Assembly: GCF_002204795.1 (NCBI RefSeq)
Contig: NZ_NIXO01000042.1
Coordinates: 1-56,759 of the forward strand
Direction: 5' to 3'
Origin: Pseudomonas sp. K2I15
GTDB lineage: Bacteria; Pseudomonadota; Gammaproteobacteria; Pseudomonadales; Pseudomonadaceae
Length of the DNA stretch: 56,759 nucleotides
Shown: positions 51,473 to 56,759 of the stretch, piece after piece
How the letters are laid out: every line of letters starts with the position of its first letter
Position numbering within the stretch: position 1 is the first letter of the stretch
Notes under the pieces: model-generated
What the model saw: the letters and a program-made list of their open reading frames with translations, nothing else
Database searches by the model: none
What the model was told of the DNA's origin: nothing
Translations under genes and position numbers: made by a program

Positions 51473-54106
51473 ATGACGGCACAGCCTGCGACGAACATTC
51501 TGGAAACGATTGAAGGCCAGCGCCTGGCCAGGGACGACGCCGAGCGCTGGCGTGACTGGGGCCCCTACCTGAGCGAGCGGCAATGGGGCACGGTGCGCGA
51601 AGACTACAGCGCCGACGGCGACGCCTGGCGTTACTTCCCCCACGAACACGCCCGCAGCCGCGCCTACCGCTGGGGCGAGGATGGCCTGGCGGGTTTCAGC
51701 GACAAGGCCCAGCGCTGGTGCCTGAGCCTGGCGCTGTGGAACGAGCACGACGCGATCATCAAGGAGCGCCTGTTCGGCCTGAACAACGCCGAGGGCAACC
51801 ACGGCGAAGACGTCAAGGAGTTGTACTTTTTCGTCGATGGCGTCCCGAGCCATGCCTATATGCGCATGCTCTACAAATACCCCCACGCGGCCTTTCCCTA
51901 CGACGACTTGATCACCGAAAACGCTCGGCGTGGTTTGGGGGATGCCGAATACGAAATCCTCGACACCGGGGTTTTCGAAGACAACCGCTACTGCGACGTC
52001 AGCGTCGAATACGCCAAGCACCAGCCTGATGATGTGTTCATGCGCATCACCGTGCACAACCGCTCCGACCAGCCCACGCGTTTGCAGGTGTTGCCGCACC
52101 TGTGGGCGCGCAACGACTGGAGCTGGACCGTGGATGCGCCCAAGCCCGAGCTGCGCCTGGAGGGTGAGCGGGTGGTGGCGCGGCACCATGAACTGTTTGA
52201 TCGCCACTTGAGCGCCTGGGGCCAGGACGGTGTGGAATGGTTGTTCTGCGAGAACGAAACCAACTTCCCCAAGCTCGATGGGCAACCTGCGCCGGGGCCG
52301 TTCAAGGACGGGATCAACGACTATGTGACCACGGGTGCGGAGGCGGCGATTCGCCGGGACTCAGGCACCAAGGTCGCCGCCCGTTTCATCCTGGAACTGG
52401 CAGGCCTGGAAAGCAAAAAACTGTACCTGCGTTTCGCCCCGGCGGACGCGCCCTGGATCAATGCGCGCAAGCTGTTTGAGCAGCGCCGCCAGGAGACCGA
52501 CGACTTCTACGCGGCGCTGCAACAGGGCATCGCCGATGAAGATGCGCGCAATGTGCAGCGCCAGGCGTTGGCCGGGTTGCTGTGGTCCAAGCAGCTGTAT
52601 TACTTCGACGTGAACCAATGGCTCGACGGCGACCCGGCCCAGCCCGCGCCGCCGCCCGAGCGCCTGCATATTCGCAATACCCATTGGCGGCACCTGTCGA
52701 ATTTCGACATTCTCTCGATGCCCGACACCTGGGAATACCCCTGGTACGCCTCGTGGGACCAGGGTTTCCAGGCGGTGGCCTTTGCCCTGATTGATCCGGG
52801 TTATGCCAAGCAGCAGTTGTTGCTGTTGGTGAAGGATCGCTTCATGCACCCCAACGGCCAGTTGCCGGCCTACGAGTGGCGTTTCGATGATGCCAACCCG
52901 CCGGTGCACGCCTGGGCCAGTTGGCGCGTGTACCAACAGGACAAGGCGCTGAATGGCGTGGGCGACATGGATTTCCTGGAGCGGATCTTCCACAAGCTGC
53001 TGCTGAATTTTTCCTGGTGGGTTAACCGTAAGGACGCCGAGGGGCGCAACTTGTTTCAGGGCGGGTTCCTCGGGCTGGATAACATCGCGTTGTTCGACCG
53101 CTCGGCTGATTTGCCGCCGGGTTATCAGTTGGACCAGGCCGATGGCACGGCGTGGGTTGCGGCGTATGCCCTGGACCTGATGCGTATCGGCCTGGAGTTG
53201 GCCAAGCGCAATGTTGTGTACGTGGACATTGCGGTGAAGTTCTTTGAGCACTTCCTTTACATCGCCGGGGCGATCAACCGGGTTGATGACAGTGCCGAAG
53301 GCCTGTGGGATGAGCAGGACCAGTTTTTCTACGACGTGCTGCACCGTCCCGGCGGTGAAAGCGAACCGGTGCGGCTGCGCTCTATCGTCGGCTTGATGCC
53401 GCTGTTTGCGGTGCTGGTGCTGGAGCAACGCGAGCATGAAGGGTTGGAGGGGCTGCGCGAGCGTTTACTGGGGTTTATGAAGCACCGGCCGGACCTGGCC
53501 AAGCTGGTGTCGCGCTGGAACGAGCCGGGGCAGGGCAATCGTCTGTTGTTGGCGTTGTTGCGCGGTGAGCGCACCAAGGACTTGCTGCGGCGCATGCTCG
53601 ATGAGACCGAGTTTCTCTCGACGTTTGGGGTGCGCTCGCTATCCAAAGCGTTTGCCGAGGAGCCGCTGGCGCTGAAGATGAATGGCAACACGCTGTGTGC
53701 CCGTTATGAGCCGGCGGAGTCGGATTCGCGGTTGTATGGTGGTAACTCTAATTGGCGTGGGCCGTTGTGGATGCCGGTCAATTACATGCTGATTGAGTCG
53801 CTGCGGGAGTTTCATCGCTATTACGCGGACAATTTCTCGGTGGAGTACCCGGTGGGGAGTGGGTATCTGGCGTCCCTGGAGGAGGTTGCGGATGGGCTCA
53901 GTCAGCGGCTGACGCGCTTGTTTCTGAGGGATGAAAACGGCTCAAGGCCATCGATGGTGGGGTATGCGCAGTTGGAGGCGGACCCTGCCAGTCGCGATCT
54001 GGTGTTGTTCCATGAGTACTTTCATGGGGAGACCGGGCGTGGGTTGGGGGCTTCGCATCAGACGGGGTGGAGTGCGTTGGTGGCGTTGTTGTTGCAGCCT
54101 CAATAG
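51473..54106 (+). CDS. GH63-like (MGH1-type) glycoside hydrolase
   Basis: 877 residues, no signal peptide, so cytoplasmic. The N-terminal part (RWRDWGPYLSERQWGTVREDYS, WCLSLALWNEHDAIIKERLFGL) and the (alpha/alpha)6 barrel (MPDTWEYPWYASWDQGFQAVAFALIDPGYA, QLPAYEWRFDDANPPVHAWA, NSNWRGPLWMPVNYMLIESL) match large bacterial GH63/MGH1-like proteins. Acidic residues in WASWDQGF and YEWRFDD are candidate catalytic acids, but I cannot assign them firmly. Relatives cleave alpha-glucosidic bonds, for example in mannosylglycerate or glucosylated compatible solutes. It is transcribed alone. Confidence 0.88.
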   Translation: MTAQPATNILETIEGQRLARDDAERWRDWGPYLSERQWGTVREDYSADGDAWRYFPHEHARSRAYRWGEDGLAGFSDKAQRWCLSLALWNEHDAIIKERLFGLNNAEGNHGEDVKELYFFVDGVPSHAYMRMLYKYPHAAFPYDDLITENARRGLGDAEYEILDTGVFEDNRYCDVSVEYAKHQPDDVFMRITVHNRSDQPTRLQVLPHLWARNDWSWTVDAPKPELRLEGERVVARHHELFDRHLSAWGQDGVEWLFCENETNFPKLDGQPAPGPFKDGINDYVTTGAEAAIRRDSGTKVAARFILELAGLESKKLYLRFAPADAPWINARKLFEQRRQETDDFYAALQQGIADEDARNVQRQALAGLLWSKQLYYFDVNQWLDGDPAQPAPPPERLHIRNTHWRHLSNFDILSMPDTWEYPWYASWDQGFQAVAFALIDPGYAKQQLLLLVKDRFMHPNGQLPAYEWRFDDANPPVHAWASWRVYQQDKALNGVGDMDFLERIFHKLLLNFSWWVNRKDAEGRNLFQGGFLGLDNIALFDRSADLPPGYQLDQADGTAWVAAYALDLMRIGLELAKRNVVYVDIAVKFFEHFLYIAGAINRVDDSAEGLWDEQDQFFYDVLHRPGGESEPVRLRSIVGLMPLFAVLVLEQREHEGLEGLRERLLGFMKHRPDLAKLVSRWNEPGQGNRLLLALLRGERTKDLLRRMLDETEFLSTFGVRSLSKAFAEEPLALKMNGNTLCARYEPAESDSRLYGGNSNWRGPLWMPVNYMLIESLREFHRYYADNFSVEYPVGSGYLASLEEVADGLSQRLTRLFLRDENGSRPSMVGYAQLEADPASRDLVLFHEYFHGETGRGLGASHQTGWSALVALLLQPQ

Positions 54107-54147
54107 AAGGCATATGTAGAGCAAAATCAAAAGCAAGCGCGGTCCAT

Positions 54148-54247
54148 TGTGGGGGCGGGCTTGCTCGCGAAGGTCGTTAACGATGACGCTGGCATCCTGA
54201 TTCAACGCGGCGCTCTCAGGTTTTTCGCGAGCAAGCCCGCTCCCACA
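54148..54247. repeat. REPIN: paired inverted REP elements
   Basis: TGTGGGGGCGGGCTTGCTCG at 54148 and its inverted partner CGAGCAAGCCCGCTCCCACA ending at 54247 enclose a spacer containing GTTAACGATGACGCTGGCAT. The same spacer occurs in the element at 29425-29526, so both are of one REPIN family. It lies downstream of the glycosidase gene. Confidence 0.85.
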
Positions 54248-54324
54248 TAAAAGCGTCTCTGCTTGAGCTTCACTGATCGTTTCCAGGGTGGGAAGCCGCT
54301 GACCGCCTGCTTTGGCCCTGAAAC

Positions 54325-54353
54325 GACAAATCCCGCCATTGGCGGGATTTGTC
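54325..54353. terminator. Rho-independent terminator
   Basis: A 13-bp perfect stem, GACAAATCCCGCC (54325-54337) and GGCGGGATTTGTC (54341-54353), with a three-base loop and flanking ATTTTAA. It lies 18 bases past the SCP2-like stop and ends that minus-strand gene; it would also stop read-through from the glycosidase. Confidence 0.85.
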
Positions 54354-54371
54354 ATTTTAAAGCGGGCTTGA

Positions 54372-54686
54372 TCAGGCCGGGAACAGCTCGCTCAATTTCA
54401 TCGCCAGCATCATGTCGCCTTCAGCGCGCAGTTTGCCGCCCATGAATGCCTGCATGCCGTCGGTGGAGCCGTCGACGATGCCTTTCATGGTTTCGCCGTC
54501 CATCACCAGGGTGACTTGGGCGTCTGGGTTTTCACCTTCCAGCAGTTCGCAGGTTTTGTTTTTCACAACCAGCGAGAAGTTCTGGGTGTCGTCGATACGG
54601 AAACCGAACACCAGGTCCAGGCCGTCGGCAGCGGCTGGGTTGAATTTGGCTTTCATTGCTTCTACGGCTTTAGCTACGTCAGTCAT
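54372..54686 (-). CDS. SCP2 sterol-binding-domain protein
   Basis: 104 residues forming one SCP2 domain: AVEAMKAKFNPAAADGLDLVFGFRI, NPDAQVTLVMDGETMKGIVDG and MQAFMGGKLRAEGDMMLAMKLSELF. The hydrophobic pocket binds lipids or fatty acyl-CoA. In bacteria the role is not well defined. It is 56 bases downstream of the histidine phosphatase gene and may be cotranscribed with it; a strong terminator follows. Confidence 0.9.
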   Translation of the reverse strand: MTDVAKAVEAMKAKFNPAAADGLDLVFGFRIDDTQNFSLVVKNKTCELLEGENPDAQVTLVMDGETMKGIVDGSTDGMQAFMGGKLRAEGDMMLAMKLSELFPA

Positions 54687-54742
54687 GGTTTCGATCCTTT
54701 TATGGTGAGTCCAGTGACCTTGGGGTCACGGTTGGCCGCAAC

Positions 54743-55453
54743 TCATCGGAAAGTGATGAGCTGCGGCGCCTTCAACAGTTGCAAGTGGGTATGACTGTTG
54801 AAGGAAGCCAGTGCCACCTCGCGACCACGGAATTTAAGCTGGTTGAGCGAGGTGTTAACAATTTGCCAGTTCAGTTCGAAGGCCTGTGCGGCGGGCATTC
54901 GGGTAATCAGGTGGAGCAGGGCAGTGATGGTGCCGCCGGAGGTAAACACGGCGATTTTGTCACTGCTCTGGGCCGCTTCGAGGATGCGTTGCAGGCCTCC
55001 CTGGACACGTTCGACAAACCCCAGCCAGCTTTCCAGGCCCGGCGGGTCGTAGGTGCCGGCCAGCCAGCGTTCGACAATCAGGGAAAAGATGCGCTGGAAC
55101 TCGCCACGGTTTTGCGCGGCGTTGCGCAGGATATGCAGGGCTTCGGGTTCGCTGTGCAGCAAGTCCGGGAGCAGGGCGCGGATGATCGCCTCGGCGTCGA
55201 ATTCGTTGAACGCGCTGTCGATTTCCAGCGTGGGGACCGGCAGGCCGAGGGCGCTGTATTGTTCGAAGGCGGCGGTGGCCGTGTGCTGCTGGCGGCGCAG
55301 GTCGCCCGACACGCAGCGGTCGAAGCTCAGGCCGAGTTCCGCGAGGTGGCTGCCAAGCACTTGCGCTTGTTGCACGCCGATGGGCGACAGCACGTCGTAG
55401 TCGTCTGCACCGAAGGAGGCCTGGCCATGTCGAATCAGGTAAATGCTGCCCAC
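54743..55453 (-). CDS. Histidine phosphatase (phosphoglycerate-mutase-like) protein
   Basis: 236 residues. The catalytic RHG is at residues 8-10 (IYLIRHGQASFG), followed by DYDVLSPIGVQQAQVLGSHL; the second histidine region is FTSGGTITALLHLI, where the usual H-G is replaced by S-G-G. The acidic residue in EFDAEAIIRALL also fits. It removes phosphate from a small molecule or protein. It precedes the SCP2-like gene on the same strand, and this pair recurs in Pseudomonas. Confidence 0.88.
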   Translation of the reverse strand: MGSIYLIRHGQASFGADDYDVLSPIGVQQAQVLGSHLAELGLSFDRCVSGDLRRQQHTATAAFEQYSALGLPVPTLEIDSAFNEFDAEAIIRALLPDLLHSEPEALHILRNAAQNRGEFQRIFSLIVERWLAGTYDPPGLESWLGFVERVQGGLQRILEAAQSSDKIAVFTSGGTITALLHLITRMPAAQAFELNWQIVNTSLNQLKFRGREVALASFNSHTHLQLLKAPQLITFR

Positions 55454-55646
55454 GTCCGTTTTCCCGGTACGTTGAAAGTCTGGCGAGGTTATGAGGATGC
55501 CGGGAAGCTGTCAATGAAAAAACATACGCTTGTTTTAAAAGGTCGTTAGAGGCCCGCTGCTGGCGGTTTGATCACTGGCCCCATGGCGGTGGCGTCGGTA
55601 TGCTTGGGCAATCCGCGCCTGGCGCACTGCAATAGTAAGGAGTCAC

Positions 55647-56672
55647 ATGGATTTTTTGGCTGAGTATGCAAGTTTCCTGGCTAAAACCGTCACCCTGGTC
55701 GTCGCCATCCTGGTGGTGCTGATCAGTTTTGCAGCGCTGCGCAGCAAGGGCCGCCGTAAAGCGGCCGGCCAGTTGCAGGTCAGCAAGCTCAATGACTTCT
55801 ACAAGGGCCTGCGTGAGCGCCTGGAGCAGAGCCTGCTCGACAAGGACCAGCTCAAGGCTTTGCGCAAGTCCGAAAGCAAAACCGAGAAGAAGAACAGCAA
55901 GAAGAAACCCGAGGCCAAGCCACGGGTGTTCGTGCTGGATTTTGACGGCGACATCAAGGCCTCGGCCACCGAAAGCCTGCGCCATGAAATCACCGCACTG
56001 CTGAGCCTGGCCACGGCCAAGGACGAAGTGGTGCTGCGCCTCGAAAGCGGCGGCGGCATGGTCCACAGCTACGGCCTGGCGTCTTCGCAACTGGCGCGTA
56101 TCCGCGAAGCGGGCGTGCCGTTGACCGTGTGCATCGACAAGGTCGCGGCCAGCGGCGGCTACATGATGGCGTGCATCGGCGAGAAGATCATCAGTGCGCC
56201 GTTTGCCATCCTTGGCTCGATTGGCGTGGTAGCGCAGTTGCCCAACGTCAACCGCCTGCTGAAGAAGCACGATATCGACTTTGAAGTGCTGACCGCCGGT
56301 GAATACAAACGCACCCTGACCGTGTTTGGCGAAAACACCGAAAAGGGCCGCGAGAAGTTCCAGGAAGACCTGGACATCACCCATCAACTGTTCAAGAACT
56401 TCGTGTCGCGCTACCGCCCGCAACTGGCGATTGATGAAGTGGCTACCGGTGAAGTCTGGCTCGGCGTTGCCGCGTTGGACAAGCAACTGGTGGACGCGCT
56501 GCAAACCAGCGACGAATACCTGGCAACCAAGGCCAAGACTGCCGAGGTGTTCCACCTGCACTATGCCGAGCGTAAAAGCCTGCAGGAGCGAGTGGGCCTG
56601 GCAGCCAGCGGTTCGGTAGATCGCGTGCTGCTGACCTGGTGGAGTCGCCTGACCCAGCAGCGGTTCTGGTAA
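55647..56672 (+). CDS. sohB: SohB inner-membrane S49 peptidase
   Basis: 341 residues. One N-terminal membrane helix (KTVTLVVAILVVLISFAAL) is followed by a charged, Lys-rich linker (KTEKKNSKKKPEAK). The S49 domain has VFVLDFDGDIKAS, the GGG motif in RLESGGGMVHSYG, the catalytic serine in VAASGGYMMA (near residue 168) and the probable lysine in GEYKRTLT (near 218). SohB is a signal-peptide-peptidase relative that faces the periplasm; it may degrade membrane or secreted protein remnants. Monocistronic. Confidence 0.92.
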   Translation: MDFLAEYASFLAKTVTLVVAILVVLISFAALRSKGRRKAAGQLQVSKLNDFYKGLRERLEQSLLDKDQLKALRKSESKTEKKNSKKKPEAKPRVFVLDFDGDIKASATESLRHEITALLSLATAKDEVVLRLESGGGMVHSYGLASSQLARIREAGVPLTVCIDKVAASGGYMMACIGEKIISAPFAILGSIGVVAQLPNVNRLLKKHDIDFEVLTAGEYKRTLTVFGENTEKGREKFQEDLDITHQLFKNFVSRYRPQLAIDEVATGEVWLGVAALDKQLVDALQTSDEYLATKAKTAEVFHLHYAERKSLQERVGLAASGSVDRVLLTWWSRLTQQRFW

Positions 56673-56699
56673 CAGGTCAACTGCCTGGCGAAGATCAAA

Positions 56700-56759
56700 A
56701 TGTGGGAGCGGGCTTGCTCGCGAATGCGGTGGATCAGTCACACATGTATTGACTGACAC
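56700..56759. repeat. REP/REPIN, truncated by window end
   Basis: TGTGGGAGCGGGCTTGCTCG at 56701 begins another REP; the following GCGGTGGATCAGTCACACATGT... with AGTCA/TGACT symmetry is a different spacer from the elements at 29425 and 54148. The partner arm would lie just beyond the window. Confidence 0.75.

Noticed and set aside
52361..53437. 358-codon frame antisense to the GH63-like gene
   Set aside because: Shadow of a strong coding sequence; no motif or ribosome site.
55572..56759. Long open frame (about 395 codons) antisense to sohB
   Set aside because: It lies wholly opposite a clear S49 peptidase. Its product is His/Gln/Val/Leu-rich with no domain, as expected of a shadow frame in high-GC DNA.

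Overview
The window looks like a stretch of a Pseudomonas chromosome, most likely from the P. fluorescens group. The supporting signs are high GC coding sequence, the gene repertoire (OprD-type porin, EmrAB-type pump, HglS-type 2-oxoadipate dioxygenase, SohB, MocR and many LysR regulators) and palindromic REP elements built around the core GCGGGCTTGCTCGCGA. I see no rRNA, tRNA, CRISPR array, integrase or intact insertion sequence. It is mostly accessory metabolism: small operons, each beside its own regulator, plus a few islets that look acquired or decaying.

Layout. 1-4.1 kb: a truncated XRE-cupin regulator, a PAS-GGDEF diguanylate cyclase, an orphan TssB-TssC type VI sheath fusion and a methyltransferase. 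4.1-9.3 kb: an oxidoreductase operon (quinone-oxidoreductase-like enzyme, alpha/beta hydrolase, SDR, old yellow enzyme) opposite a TetR repressor with a large palindrome between them. This block is bracketed by a 38-bp direct repeat of the 3' end of the neighbouring GST gene. 10-15.5 kb: a DUF2986 small protein, OprD porin, MFS carrier, LysR, DUF2848 enzyme and an NTF2-like protein. 15.5-20 kb: an operon of clavaminate-synthase-like Fe(II)/2OG oxygenase, TSUP carrier and YdfG-like SDR (plus a possible 30-residue ORF), divergent from a MocR regulator. Two identical 19-bp inverted sites lie between them. 20-26 kb: an EmrAB pump, a further MFS pump, and VOC and GNAT proteins.

26-35.7 kb: a large catabolic locus around one LysR regulator. 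To its left are RidA, an AroQ-like protein lacking two active-site residues, and a flavin monooxygenase. To its right are a fused permease/ATPase ABC transporter, a PhyH-type oxygenase, a binding protein, a class II aldolase, a DUF1028 Ntn hydrolase and an M20 deacylase. Matching LysR-type boxes precede ridA and the monooxygenase. I read it as uptake and stepwise oxidation and deacylation of an unknown amino-acid-like, possibly N-acylated, compound.

35.9-45.8 kb: a chemoreceptor, a 2OG oxygenase and a glycosyltransferase, a GcvA-like LysR, a 29-residue membrane protein candidate, an SDR, a secreted protein of unknown function, a transketolase and a YdcH-like protein. 45.86-49.6 kb: an A+T-rich, translationally coupled operon of ProC-like reductase, NPPG-motif methyltransferase, EamA exporter and a sarcosine-oxidase-like flavoprotein broken by one frameshift. 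It looks like an uncharacterised small-molecule pathway that is starting to decay. 49.9-56.8 kb: HglS (lysine catabolism), a GH63-like glycosidase, an SCP2-like protein, a histidine phosphatase, SohB and REP elements, the last cut by the window edge.
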